Of a stretch of 64,000 nt of DNA, positions 24,300 through 37,031 are shown piece after piece. The DNA is taken from NCBI RefSeq assembly GCF_932294415.1, contig NC_065536.1, forward strand, positions 7,500,474 to 7,564,473, written 5' to 3'. The DNA is from Quercus robur (taxonomy: Eukaryota; Streptophyta; Magnoliopsida; Fagales; Fagaceae). Each line of letters opens with the position of its first letter. Position 1 is the stretch's first letter. Below the pieces are notes generated by a model, which saw only the letters and a list, made by a program, of their open reading frames with translations, searched no databases and was not told the origin of the DNA. A program made the translations under genes and the position numbers.

Positions 24300-26510
24300 A
24301 TGCTTCTGCTGCTGTTCTTTTTTACTCTCTCCTTTGCAGGTTTGCTCTCTCTATGTGTGTTTTTATATGAGATTCTTTCTTGCAAATAACATGAGTTTCT
24401 TCTACCATATTTATGTAGTATGAAGAGTTTAAATCCCAAACTTAAATCTACAGTTATCTATTAGTTAAATTAAAGTAATAATAGTAATACTAATGTAAAT
24501 ATAAAACCAAAACTCAAGACCTTTTTCTCCAAGTGTTATGTTTGTGCATATATATATATATATATATATGAATATTTTGTCGTGAGGGCTTGGTTAATTT
24601 ACAAGTTTTTCATTGATAGTTTTTGAACTTTGTTGTTGTTTTATTATTTGCCAAAAACCTTGTTAGTGAGCGCCAGCCTATTGTTGGATTATTTTACATT
24701 TTTTTTTTTCAAAAGTTTTCTTTTCTTTGTGGTTTTTCATTATGACATGTATAATTTAATTCTCTTAAACCTTAATCAGATACAAGATATTAGTTTTATT
24801 TTCTCAAACCTTAAACTATAGCCGCAATTGTGTTGCATTCGTCGTAGTTCTACTACCACAATTAATAAATGCATCAATAGGTTGGAAATCCATCTAGTTA
24901 GGTCTAAATATATTACAATAGCATAGAAATATCTTGTAGAATGGGCAACCCAAGAAGCTATTAAATTGCAAGGCATCCAAGAAGCTCGAACGGTGAAAAA
25001 AAAATTAATAGAAATCCTAATAAGCCTTATGGCCGTAATCTACGATATTCTACGATATTTTATTTTTGGGATAAGTTTTTTTTATTAACTTTAGAATAAA
25101 AAGTCAGAATAAAATCCCATTATTTACCCTTAGTATTAGTTTACGTAAGTTTATCAATTTTACAACTTTTGTGGGATTTTCCCCATTTTAGCATAATTTC
25201 TTGCTTAACAAGAATTAGTGTGTTTTTTTTAAGAGTTTCATACTCACGTCAGGATTTCTTTAATGATTTCTTTTATAAGGTAAGGTAAGGATTTTCCCCA
25301 TTAACATAATTTTTGACAAACCTTTTTTACAAATCAGTTTGTAGAAATTCCTATAAAGAGGAATTTAGGTGGCATATATAATAACAGCATCATCTCTCTA
25401 TGCCCTTTAACTATGAATAATAATATAAATAAAAGGGGAATTAGTGCGTAAAAGGGAATTATCGTAAAAATATATATACTTAAAAGATAAGAACAAAACA
25501 ATGCCAAGTGCCTTATCAAAAAAAAAAATGCCAAGTGCAAGGTTAATTTTCAAAATTGATTGCAACTACATCTTGGTAAATCAAAGCATAATAATATTCC
25601 CTTTACTTTTTAATTGTTAAACCGTTTAGCCTTTTTTTTTCCTCCACATTGTTAACCAAAAAAGATGGGATTTTTTTTTTTTTTTGATGTTTTGTAGGGT
25701 TTAGAGCTAATGCTTTAACATATGATTACACTGCCAGCATTGAGGTAAGCTTCTTGCAATTAATTATTATTCTATATTGTAAATTGTTTAATGAAAGTAG
25801 GACACTAGGATATATGTATTATATGAAATCTTAAAAAAAAAAAAAAAATTCTTCTTTATTCACAACCTCAGTGTTTGGCAAATCCTCATAAACCTCAATA
25901 TGGTGGAGGAATTATCATAAACCCTGAGTTGAATCACGGTCTGGGAGGATGGTCTACATTTGGGAATGCAAAAATTGAACAAAGAGTATTAGAAGACAAC
26001 AAATACATTGTCGCTCATAGCAGAAATCAGCCAGAAGATAGCATATCTCAGAAGCTTTATTTGCAAAAGGACAAGCTCTACACATTCTCTGGTAAATTAT
26101 CTTTTTCACATCGATTTTGAAATTCCCCAAACACTTGTTACCATCAATAAAAATTTGCGTCAATTAACTTTTACAACATTTTCTTGCTTAAACATAGGTT
26201 TAAGGCTTCTCTAGTTACCTAGTAACATTGCTTCTCACCTTCACAGCATTGTCCTAAAATTGGGACAAAATCTTTTTGCAATTTCACTAAACTGCTTAGT
26301 GTACTACAGCTTGGATACAAGTCAGTGATGGAGATTTTCCAGTTAGAGCTGTTTTAAAAACAACTACTGGGTTCAAACATATTGGTACTGTTTTTGCAAA
26401 GTCAAAGTGCTGGTCCATGCTCAAGGGTGGACTCACTGTAAATGCATCAGGGCCAGCTGAGCTCTATTTTGAGGTACTTTTCACTCTCTCTTTTTTCTTT
26501 TTTCTTTTTT

Positions 26511-26551
<41 letters not shown>

Positions 26552-28837
26552 CTATTATGTGTGTTTCCTACTATAAATAATAATGATGATGATCCAATTT
26601 TGATAAGAATTTAAAATTGACTCCTTCCTTTCCTATATGGAGGTTCCCTATGCCTAATTAAACTAGTTGTTTGCTAAGAGCAAAGCTTTATCTATTCATT
26701 ATTAGTTTATGATAAGATGCGGACTTGTTATCATAATAAAACTTGGATTATTATAAAAAAGTAATATGAGGAATAGATGCTGTCCATTTAATCCTAACTT
26801 TTCAATTTAATGCTAAAGTCCCATGTTTATTTTTTATTGGTTTCTCCAAGCATCTAACATTTGCTAATCTCTTCAGAGCAAGAATGCAACGGTGGAGATA
26901 TGGGTAGATAGCATTTCATTGCAACCATTCACCCAAGAGCAGTGGAAGTCCCATCAAGATCAAAGCATTGAGAAGGTAAATGTATAACAATGACAGTATC
27001 AAAAAGGTTCCACTTTCTGAAGTCACTAATATAAAAACTTAGAAATTTGTAAAACATGAATGGGAAATTATGTATCAGTAAAAACACTTCAATTTTTGCA
27101 GGCACGTAAGAGAAAGGTGAGGATCCATGCAGTTGATGAACAAGGCAACCCCTTACCTAACGCATCAATCTCAATTATACAGAAGAAAGTAAGTTTCCCA
27201 TTTGGCACTGCCATAAATAAAAACATCCTCACCAATACAGCATACCAAAATTGGTTCAGCTCAAGGTTCACAGTCACAGTATTTGAGGATGAAATGAAAT
27301 GGTATACCACTGAACCCTCCCCTGGTCAAGAGGACTACACAGCCGCTGATGCGTTGCTTCAGTTTGCAAAAAAAAACTCTATTCCGGTCCGAGGCCACAA
27401 TGTTTTGTGGGATGATCCCTCGAAGGTACAGGGTTGGGTTTCTTCACTTTCACCAACTGATCTTGCTGTGGCTGTGAAAAAAAGGATCAATTCCGTTATG
27501 TCAAGGTACAAAGGCCAGGTTATTGCATGGGATGTTGTGAATGAAAATTTGCACTTCTCTTTCTTCGAAGATAAGCTTGGATCTACTGCCTCGGCAACCT
27601 TTTACAATGGTGCTCAAGGGATTGATGGAACAACTACCTTGTTTATGAATGACTATAATACCATAGAGGACAGCCGTGACGGGTTATCAACGCCGGATAA
27701 GTACATACAGAAGCTGAAACAGATTCAAAGCTTTCCCGGAAACAACAATCTGAAACCAGGAATTGGACTTGAGTCTCATTTCAGCATTGCTCCAGACCTT
27801 GCTTACGTGAGATCTTCTATTGATACTCTTGCTTCCACAGGATTGCCCATATGGATTACAGAACTTGATATTGCAAGTGCCCTTGGTCAACAGGTAATTA
27901 AGATGCTCAAGAGGCAAAAGTATGGAACTTTTTTTTTTCACAATATCATTTATGGTATAATTAAAAACAAAGCCATTTACTTTATTAAATCTATAAAACC
28001 TCACCACAAATTTTTTAAGCTTTACAGTTTTTCAAGTTATTATTTTAATACATACATTTTAATTGAGTTTAAATTCTAGTTAAGATTTCCTACAAAAATT
28101 TCATATATTTACATTCTCCATTAGAATTTTACCATATCATAGATGAAAAGATAATTTCATACAAATATAATCATACTAAATATTTATTATTTACTAGCAT
28201 AATTATCAAATTGTATCTTTAGAAGGGCAAAAAAAACATTGATAAAAAGTCATGAAAAAATGTCATATATATATATATATATATTGTTGAACTTTAGGGT
28301 GCAATATTGCTTGGGTTATATATTGACTAGTGGCCATAGGAATAGAAACCCATGTCCTTTTCCAGGTTTTTTTTTTTTTTTTTTTTTTTGGTGGTAATTC
28401 TTCCTTTATAGATGCCTTCATCCAAGGTTTGCTATGAATTATTCTTTAATTTTCTTGGACTATGTGTGCAGGCACAGGCACAGTACTTAGAGCAAGTTCT
28501 AAGGGAATTACATGCCCACCCTAAGATCAATGGAATCATAATGTGGTCTGCATGGAAACCAGGGGGATGTTACCAAATGTGCTTGACCGATAATAGCTTC
28601 AATAACTTGCCAACTGGGAATGTCGTAGACAAGTTGTTGCGAGAGTGGGGTTCTAGCTTGAAAGGCACAGCAGACGGTGATGGATTCTTTGAGGCTTCAT
28701 TATCTCATGGAGATTACGAACTGAAAATCAGTCATCCAAATGTTACAAGTTCCTCCTTGGCTCAGAGTGAGAGGTTTGAGGTGTCGTTAGCAGATACATT
28801 GGAGCAAACAACATTGCACCTCCAAGTTTCAGCATAA
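24300..28837 (+). CDS. GH10 endo-1,4-beta-xylanase with N-terminal carbohydrate-binding module
   Basis: Seven exons join in frame with GT-AG introns: 24300-24339, 25698-25744, 25872-26091, 26310-26473, 26877-26975, 27102-27893 and 28472-28837, giving 575 residues. ATG 24300 starts a hydrophobic signal peptide (residues 1 to about 19) and is the first ATG in its frame. Residues about 35-185 form a CBM4/9/22-like module (NPELNHGLGGWSTFGNA; WSMLKGGLTV). The GH10 barrel spans about 205-490, with GHNVLWDDP, acid/base Glu338 in WDVVNEN, nucleophile Glu444 in WITELD, and IMWSAWKPGGCY. Length and layout fit secreted plant GH10 enzymes that cleave xylan in cell walls. No broken exon was found. Introns carry poly(T) (26505-26549) and (AT)n (28265-28284). 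It is the only host-type gene in the window; flanks are repeats. Splice sites are predictions, but the phases agree throughout. Confidence 0.93.
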
Positions 28838-29355
28838 GTGGTTTTCTGTTTTAATAAATTGAAAATTATAACAAGGCTAGGGAAGCGTAATTTGGTCCCT
28901 AAACATCTTCTTTGAAACATCATGAGATTTTATTTGAGCTTCAAGAATCTTAGTAGCATCAATGATTCTCATGAGCTAGAATGAGCTATACATGAGACCA
29001 TGAAATGATTTGAGTTGTTTAAGTACTATGATTACATTATTAACTATCATCTCCACAAGGCTATGTCATTATCGGTGCACTTAGTAGAAAGTCTCCAGTT
29101 ATTTCTCAAATGCTCTGCATACCACTTAGAGGAAGATCCTTATTGAAATAGAAAGGTTGGAAGTTGAGGTTGAATAGGCCATTCAAAGGCCTACTTCGCT
29201 AGCTGAAAGTTCAATCAACTCTAGTAAAGAGAATGAAATTGTTGCAAGGCAGTGACTCTTATTTGATATGGATAAGGTGCATAATGAAAAGAGATCTAAG
29301 TTTACTATGTATAATTTCGAGGACAAATTTTTTTTTTTTTTTAAGAAGGGAAGAA
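28838..29355 (+). other. Xylanase 3' flank and remnant of a Tekay/Del-like element
   Basis: An AATAAA-like signal is near 28853 (TTTTAATAAATT). Further on, 'taatttcgaggacaaatttt...aagaagggaagaa' (29316-29355) is the characteristic sequence just before the 3' LTR of Del/Tekay chromoviruses, a degenerate end of pol plus PPT. The start of this remnant could not be placed. Confidence 0.5.
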
Positions 29356-31554
29356 TGTAACGTTCCAGTCAGTTAAAAAAAAAAAGTGTAAGGTGAGATA
29401 TTTCTGGGACCATATGTGCCCCACTTACCCCACCCATTCCCACCACACATTTCACTCCACCTTATCTCCCCTCTTTGGCTGGCACTCCCCTTCTTTTCTT
29501 TTTCTTCATTTTCTCTCATACACTCCTCTCTACTCCTACATCCTCTCTCACCGGTACTTCCACACCACCACCACCACCATTTCCACCATCATTTTTTGGT
29601 AAAATCACCGGAAAATTCTTGAGAACCTATAAGCACCTTCGCATCCTTTTTTGTGGTAAAAATTTATAATCTTTTGGTGGGTTTATATACTTTTGCTTGA
29701 GGTTATGTTTATCTAAGTTTTAATAATATTACCCATGTGATTTATGAGCATTAGAAGTGATATTTATGTGTTTTTATGTATGGGTTTTGGTCTTTGTGGA
29801 TGTATTTTATGAGTGGGAATATGATTTTTGCAATGGTGGTTAGCTAAGTGGTGAAGATTTGGGAGTTTTGGCTTTCTAATTTGAAATAGCTAATGACTCT
29901 AATTTTTATTGTGTATTTGGAGCTAGTGGAGGATTTACATTTGGGGTTTGTATTGGTGTGTATTGTTATATATGTTGTTGTTTTATGAGTCTCTTGAAAA
30001 TGACATGTATATTGAGGAAGAAATTCATATAAAGTGTTAGAATCTCTTATGGTAAAGGTGAAGCTTGGAATGACATGATGATAAGTTGGAGTCTAAGCCA
30101 TGTAAATGAAATTGTTGATAAACTTTGGAAGTGAAATACATTATTTGTGAGGTTAAGTACTTGGGCTTGCCTAATTAATTTCTTATCTAGTGATTTATAA
30201 TTCGTAGCTAGATAAAATGTCAAGTCTTATGCTTATCGTGATAGGTTTGTTTGGTATTGTTTAAGTTCTAGCTAATCTCCTTTGGAGTTTTGGAACTAAG
30301 CTTTTTGCCAATTGCAAGGTAAATAGCTTTTAATGGGAATTTTGGAAAATAATCATGTTGTATAAACTTTGTTTTTGGGTCAAACACATTTTGGAAAATT
30401 ATTTGTGAAACTATATTTACTTAAAAAGTATTGTGTTGTGACCCTATTATATATGATTATATATGAAAAGCGCATATGTTTAATATTGCATATATATGGG
30501 AAAATGCATGATTTGTTAGTATGGAAGAGATAAGCATCTTTGATATAATTCTTGGGAATGGATTTTATGAATTTATTGCATTATTTGCAAATTCTAAAGA
30601 TGCTTTATCTTAGCTTGTATTATTTGGGAAATTCTCAAAAAATATTTATGACAAGAAATAGTTTAGAAGACTTTGAGAATATTGTGGCTATTTGGTTATC
30701 GAAATATTTTATGAAACTACTTGGAAGTGAACTGTGTATTTCAAATACTTGTGAGCTTTTGATGTGGTTTTGTCATTGTGCCATGATATTGGTGATTACT
30801 CGTCTATGTGACAACCCCATCTGTATGATGACCTTGTCATGTGGCCTTGGGTGAGGTTTCTAGATTTGAAATGGTATTGGATATTTTATGGCTCACAATG
30901 AATAATATGTAGTTTCATAATTACTTTGGCAAGCTTGGTGCTACAATATGTCTATCATTCTTGTCATGATGTTAAGGAAATTTATTTTGCAAAATTCAAA
31001 TGCAAATTCCCAAATTTTAGCATGTTTGTAAAATGTTCATTATGTTTATTATCATGAAACTTGCATTTTCCTCACCCCTATTAATTATGCTACTTACTGG
31101 GCTCTGTCTCATTTTATTATTTTACAATCTTTTTTAGAGTAGGCAACTATCGTTTTGAGACAGCTTTTTGGTGGCTAACAGTAGTTAGACTAACCGTTGA
31201 TGAAGGCTGACTTTTGTGATGGAGATAATTGATGATGTATAACTTAGAGTAGGCTTGACCCAATTCTTTTGTATCTAATAGTGGTTATGCCTTTATTTCC
31301 ACTAATAGGATAAGTTGATGACATGTAATTATTTATTCAAACCTCCATTCTTTTGTGACCAATGGTCATTGTATTTATTGCATAAAGCTCTAACTTACTT
31401 TGGGAGTATATTTAATGGAATTATTATAATAATTCTTTATTTTGGTACTTGATATAATTTTATTTGGATTGAATTGCCAAAAGGAACAAAATCTACAGGT
31501 ACTTTTGAGATGTTTTTCTCATGCTTTGGACCCTTTCGGGTTTAGGGTGTGACA
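29356..31554 (+). mobile_element. LTR of a Tekay/Del-like Ty3/gypsy element (about 2.2 kb)
   Basis: It starts TGTAACG right after the PPT and ends GGGTGTGACA, both typical of Del-type LTRs, and has the usual length for that lineage. There is no second LTR and no reverse transcriptase, so this is a 3'-end remnant. Small ORFs inside it (such as 29393-29622 and 30552-30854) are not supported as genes. Confidence 0.65.
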
Positions 31555-32240
31555 ATCTATTTGCAAGAGTGGTGATGGGTTTGTGAAGGTAGAAAATGTT
31601 CCTCTAGTCGCGACAATGATGATGACAGTAAGCGCAAATACCCGACATTGTTGCAGAACCATGTCCCTTACTTTGATCCCTTACTACTTAGATCTCCCAA
31701 ATTTGAATTTCGATAATCTTGAGGTCGAACTCAAATTCTCTTGGTCTCCCTTCTCCCTTTTTCCCCTCTCGATCTCTCTTTCCCCCTTTTTCTCCCTCTT
31801 AGTATCTGACAGTATTGGGTGGGTGGGGATTCAATTTAGTTCTTCAATGTTGTTCTCCAAATAGGATGTAGTTTCTTAATCTAATTTATGGTTTTTTTTA
31901 ATTAACATTTTCTTAAAGTTAATAAATAAATAAATAATTAAATAAATGACAAAAATGGCGTAGTTTTGCTATAGATAATGGTAGCAACAAACAGATTGCT
32001 AAAGGAGAACTTAATTGAGAATAAATTAAATTTAGAAGACTGAAATGACAAATTTCAAACTTAGAGAATTGGAATGAAAAGTTGTGAAACTTAAAAAAGC
32101 TAATTTTTGAATTTTGGCCAAAAATTTATTTTAAGAATAGAAAGAAATATAATCCCCTATGAAAGCTATATATCTCTATGAATAAAATTTTTGATAAATT
32201 ATATACAAATAATTAGGCAATATATTAGAATGTTTGTATT
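31555..32240. other. Intergenic DNA
   Basis: A pyrimidine-rich patch (31738-31800) is visible but no gene. It ends with the target duplication GAATGTTTGTATT (32228-32240) of the next element. Confidence 0.5.
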
Positions 32241-32406
32241 TTTTTTTTTTTTAAATACTTAGTTGAAATTTTACTCTACCCTAATCTAAGTGTTTATATG
32301 TGTGAAACTCTTTTCTGGAAACTAAAACCCCAACCTTTACCCCCCTACACCCCACAAGCACTTATACTTGTAGAGTAACCACCGCACTAAGGGTGCGCGG
32401 TAGTAG
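32241..32406 (-). mobile_element. tRNA-type SINE, copy 1 (minus strand)
   Basis: A 166-bp unit is flanked by the perfect 13-bp duplication GAATGTTTGTATT (32228-32240 and 32407-32419). Read on the minus strand it starts 'taccgcgcacccttagtgcgg', ends in an A-rich tail, and matches the SINE at 36843-37016. The internal promoter boxes are more degenerate here. Confidence 0.82.
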
Positions 32407-32419
32407 GAATGTTTGTATT

Positions 32420-33587
32420 GAAACTGTGGTTTTCAAGGCTTTTCATGCGGCAGCAAATTATTGCTCTAATGACGTGACAATTGTGAAAGGCTGAAAATGA
32501 ACTATATAAAGTATAAACTATAAATAGACTACATATATCGATTATATGCATCTCGCATTAATCATTGAACGATAATGACAAATTTCGTGCTAAACTTTTC
32601 TTGAGTGATATTTTGCTTTATGGTCCCTGTGTGTTTTTCTACCAATTATTACATTTAGGCTACTTGCTTAAAACTTGTGTGCTTTTGCATGAAATACCTT
32701 CTCTCAAGGGTGTTTGTGTGCAACAAACTTAGATAGAAGAGTTCATAAATTCAGAGATGCAAGTGGTCACGTGAGTAAGTACTACAATAGTTAGCTTTAA
32801 ATTTAGGGAAAAATCTATTGTAAAACTTTCATTCTATCATAATGAATTTGTTGCGTTGAGAATGGTTTAGGTTAAATTCTCCTCAGGTTTTTTACTTTGA
32901 AATTGTTTGTGTCATTGATTTTCCTGGGTTATCATATCACTGTCTTCTTTACTTTTTCACACTTAGTGATATGATTGTTTGTGTTTAACCTAGATCTGAA
33001 TAATAAACTTAAGTAACAACTTGGTTAAGTAATTAGATTAAACAATCTAGTTTACAAGGGTCTAAACGAACTGAGATATTGTTTCTTAATACAATAAACA
33101 TATTAATTATTGTAGCTAAGATAAAATTTTAGAAATTATCTATTGTTTCTAAATATAGTAAATATATTAATCATTGTTGTTATAAGTGAACTTTAATTAT
33201 TATTGCTTGGAATTCTTTTTTCTATTATTTTATGTGTTTACTCATTACAATTATTTTATTTACCAATTCAACTCAACTTTGACAATTAGTGGCCTTTATA
33301 ATTGTATTAAGAAAAAATTTTGTTGTGTTAACATTTGCATTTATCTTCACTCAATTACTCCCCTGTCTCATGCCCCTTGTCTATTTTCTTCTTTTATTTT
33401 TTAGAATCACTCTTGTCTAATTGTTTAATTGTTTTTTACTGTAACATTTCCTATTTAAAAAAGCTAAGATATTATCAAGAGGATCATATTTAAACTTATT
33501 TCAATTGGACTTAAAAAAAAAAAAAAAAAAAAGAGTTAGGAGTTCAAAATTTTATTTTAAAATTATTATAAATTTTTTTTTTTTTTT
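32420..33587. other. Intergenic DNA
   Basis: AT-rich, with A and T runs near 33512-33531 and 33571-33587. Nothing recognisable was found. Confidence 0.5.
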
Positions 33588-33990
33588 GGCCAGCTCAAGG
33601 GGTTCAAAAAGCTTCACTTGCCGCCGTCTCTGCTAATAGCATCAAAATACAACAACATAATAATGTTTGAAGGCGGACAGTCAAAGGTCGTAAAATCTTG
33701 TTGCCAAGTGACCCTATTCTTTGTGAGTTTATCTAGACACTAAATAGCTTCCTAGAAGTAATAGCTAATCTTCACCCTCAGATTTGACCCAAAAGATACA
33801 AGATGGGGAGAGAATGAGCTATGTAAGTGCAAACCATTCAAAAACCATGACTACTTTTGCATCCAATTCTACTTTGATAGCTTGCATATTCTTTGCAATG
33901 CAAATCTGAAAACCATCTCTCTCAAGGCCCATAACTCCGCCTCAACACTGATTGCTATTTCTATAGCTCTGGAAAAACCTGAAACTCAAA
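33588..33990 (-). pseudogene. RNase H-like fragment of a non-LTR retroelement or plant RVT_3 protein
   Basis: The minus strand, read in pieces with frameshifts and stops, resembles the C-terminal RNase H domain of plant LINEs and related genes. It has a helix with an AE-LWALREM-like phrase around the catalytic Glu (near 33930), an ELDA-like Asp strand (near 33870), and the typical FDCPPS..M end (near 33680). No reverse transcriptase is attached. A host RNase H-like relic is also possible. Confidence 0.5.
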
Positions 33991-34173
33991 CACTTAGGGC
34001 CTGTTTAGTAGAGGTGTTTGAGTATAGTTGTATTGGCTGTTGAATGAATCACATAGTTGAAGTCAATTGTTCTTAAAGAAAATAACACTATCTATAAAAT
34101 AAAATAAAATAAATTATTTTTACCACATTGATTAATACAATCATGCGCTATTTGGTTAAACATAATTCTTTCC

Positions 34174-36285
34174 GAATTTGAGCTTTTTCTTCTCACGATA
34201 GGTGAGTATTTTCTCTCAAGGGAGAGACTTTTCTTCTCACATTTCTGGGTGAAGTTTAGGTAATTCTCATAGTCTGACTGCAATTTTTTTTAGAGTTTCA
34301 GTGAGGTCTATTTAGAGTTCCCTATTCACATGATGGATTCGGATTTTATAGACAAGTTGCAAAGTATAATGTTTACGGAGGATGAGGGAGAATTCATTAT
34401 CGTTGGGGTTTCACAGAGGGAAAGGATGCTAGAAGAATGTTCCCTCAGTTTGTTGGGGAGGTTTCTCACAACACAAGCTTTCAACCAGCATGCAACCAAG
34501 AGTATCCTACAGTCTGTGTGGAGGATGGGCTCGAATTTACACATTGTTGATGTGGGGGATGATCTTTTTCAATTCAAGTTTACAATGGAGAGTCAGTTGA
34601 AATGGGTGCTAGCAAGTGGTCCGTGGAGTTTTAAGGATCACCCTCTGGCGTTATTAAGATGGGAGCGAGGTATGACAACAACTTCGGTTAGATTCTCTTC
34701 AATGCCGATGTGGGTATAGGTGTGGGGTTTACCTTTTGATCTATTATTGGAAGAGTTGGGTAGGGATATTGGCAGTGGTTTGAATGAAGTACTGGAAGTT
34801 GATTTGAAGGCATTTTCGTCTGACCAAGCTTACTTCATCAGAATAAGGGTGGAGTTGCCATTGGATAAACCATTAAGCCAAGGAGGAGTTGTCGTCAGTC
34901 CTGAAGGAGATAAGGTTTACATTGGTTTCAAGTATGAACGTTTAGTTGGGCTTTGCTATCAATGTGGTCGAATTGGTCATGAGGCAAAGGAGTGCTCTGT
35001 TCCAAGAGATCGAAAATAGGGGTGTCTTCCTTATGGGGGGTGGTTGAAGGCAGGGTGTCGTAGAAATCATGGGAATGCAAAAAAAGCAAGATGTAGCCTG
35101 GGACGGTGGAGTGGTGATGCTCAAGAGGATCAGGGTGATCAGGTTTCTCCATAATGGAGGGTTAATGAACAGGGTGTTCCAAAAATTGAAAGTGGAAGTG
35201 GACGAAGGTCTTCAATGCAGTCGGGCAATCTACCTAAAGGTGGTATCGTCATTAGTGCTCTGTCAGATGGTGGTGTTACAATTGAGAAGGATTCAGTCAT
35301 GCTTGTGAAGAATCACATTCCCGTTTTGGAGGAGTTGATTGCAGAGATTGATCGTGCCATCAAAACCGATTCAGATTTTTCAAATTCAAAAGCGATTCCA
35401 ACTTTCTGCGTGCCAAATTCTAGTGCAACTTCCTCGGACTTGATTGAGGTGGTAGTCATGGGTAAGGATATTGTCATCCTCAATCGTGGTTTAATGGGGA
35501 AACAAGTTGAGAAAAAATTGGGTTTTGAGGGATTAGAAATAGGTTTTACGGTTGGATGTGGTAACGTGCATGGAAACAGGAATACTAGTAAGGGCCGACC
35601 CAAAAGAAGTGGTAATCAAGAAAAAAGTGGGAGTCAATCTTTGCCTAGCCCAAAAGAAGCTGGAACTATGGAAGAGTCTACAATTGGAAGCCAGAACACA
35701 ATGAAGAATTGGAAGAGGCTTAACACAAAACCTCAAATTCTTAATAAATCTTCCATTGTTAATGTGGAACCAGGGTTCAAAAGGAAGCAAACAAGAAATT
35801 TGAATAGGGAAGGTACGGATATTAAGGGAGAAAAGAAACAAAAAATTGTGGAGAATGAGCAAGGTGTTGTGTCAACCATGGGATTGATGGAGGTTACAGG
35901 GCAACCATGCTGGTTATGAAGACACTCCTTAGATGGTTAAATATTTAAAAACAAAAACAAAAACAAAAACAAAAACAAAAACAAAAAAAACTCATCATTT
36001 TGCTATTCAAGTATATCAAGAAGGTGTCATTTGGCAGTTTTTTAGGTTTCTGGACATCCAAGTGATGATTAGCTTTTCTTTTAGTAGTTGGATTTTGAAT
36101 TTGTTATCTTGTTTTTTCTTTTTCTTTTTCTTTCTTTGTTAACGATGTAATCGTGCCACGCTAGCATATGCTAGTGATGCAAAAGAGAAAATTGGGGGTC
36201 ATATGTCCCTCTTTCTCTTCCCCATTGTATATTTTGTTTCTTAATTAATAAAGACTATCGTTTCTGCTCACAAAAAATAATAATA
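34174..36285 (+). mobile_element. Short LINE carrying only ORF1
   Basis: This 2.1-kb unit is flanked by a 12-bp duplication, ATAATTCTTTCC (34162-34173 and 36286-36297, overlapping the tail). It ends in a (TAA)n tail after 'ttaataaagactatcg', as plant L1-type LINEs do. It contains an ORF1-type gene (34330-35919) but no endonuclease or reverse transcriptase. Complete flanking duplications mean it inserted in this short form, so it was mobilised in trans, or ORF2 was deleted after insertion. An (AAAAAC)n tract lies at 35950-35990. Confidence 0.78.
34330..35919 (+). pseudogene. LINE ORF1-like protein: DUF4283 + CCHC knuckle, with stops
   Basis: A single frame of 530 codons from ATG 34330 is interrupted by TAG (34717), TAG (35017) and TAA (35152), with no frameshift. 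The first 130 residues are a DUF4283 region (LGRFLTTQAFN, ASGPWSFKDHPL). A PMWVxVWGLPFDLL segment follows across the first stop, and then a zinc knuckle CYQCGRIGHEAKEC (about 34952-34993). This order is typical of plant L1 ORF1, a nucleic-acid-binding chaperone of the LINE particle. The C-terminal 230 residues are charged and low in complexity. It is a dead copy. Confidence 0.8.
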
Positions 36286-36297
36286 ATAATTCTTTCC

Positions 36298-36842
36298 TTT
36301 GATTCCTAGAATTCCTTCAGCTCTTTGCCATTTTATTTTGAGCTAAAATTACTTATTTAACATTTATCTCGGACCATGTTAAGCTTTCTTGTAATGTCAA
36401 ACTTTATTCAAAACAAAGCTTGGCCCACTCATAGTTATGGTATTCAACAAATCTAAATTGCTCGGGTTAAGTCCAAGAAAAAGTTTACCTATGTCAAGTT
36501 ATTTAGTAAATATGTTTATTTGATTAATAGCATAAATTTGAGAAGTGGTAAAAAAATATCAATCGTTGTAATTACTAAATATGGTGTGCAGAGTACCATT
36601 GATTTTTAAATCTAATAACATGTTTATATTGGCTAATGAAATCACATGGTTTTAGTTTTAATTGTCATTGAAAAAATAAAATGCCTTTTATTTTATTGGT
36701 CAATACAACAATATAGTTGTACCTAAAATTTGTCCCAGGTTAAAAAGCCTTTTGATCATATGAGAATTCCCCACTTATAATTATGAGTGACAAAAGAGTA
36801 GTTTACTCAGAAAAACATACAAGCAGCTAAGTTACAGTTTTA
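36298..36842. other. Intergenic DNA between LINE and SINE
   Basis: No gene is visible. It ends in the SINE target duplication TAAGTTACAGTTTTA (36828-36842). Confidence 0.5.
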
Positions 36843-37016
36843 ACCACCGCACACCCTTAGTGCGATAGTCACTCCACAAGTATAAGTGCTTGTGAGGTGT
36901 GGGAGGCAAGGGCCGGGGTTCAAGTCTCCAGGAGGGAGCTTCACACACATATACACTTAGATTAGGCTAGAGTAGAATTCTATCTTGTATAAAATAAAAA
37001 TAAAAAAATAAAAAAA
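36843..37016 (+). mobile_element. tRNA-type SINE, copy 2 (plus strand)
   Basis: It contains an A-box-like TAGTGCGATAG (36858-36868) and a B box GGTTCAAGTCT (36917-36927) about 50 bp apart, followed by an A-rich tail. The flanking duplication is TAAGTTACAGTTTTA versus TAAGTTACATTTTA (37017-37030). The body matches the minus-strand copy at 32241-32406. Pol III transcription is inferred from the boxes. Confidence 0.83.
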
Positions 37017-37031
37017 TAAGTTACATTTTAA

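Noticed and set aside
29393-29669. Three overlapping Ser/Thr/His-rich ORFs
   Set aside because: Overlapping frames of a pyrimidine-rich part of the Tekay-like LTR.
36843-37016. Functional tRNA gene
   Set aside because: It has A/B-box-like words but no cloverleaf. The A-rich tail, target duplication and second copy indicate a SINE.
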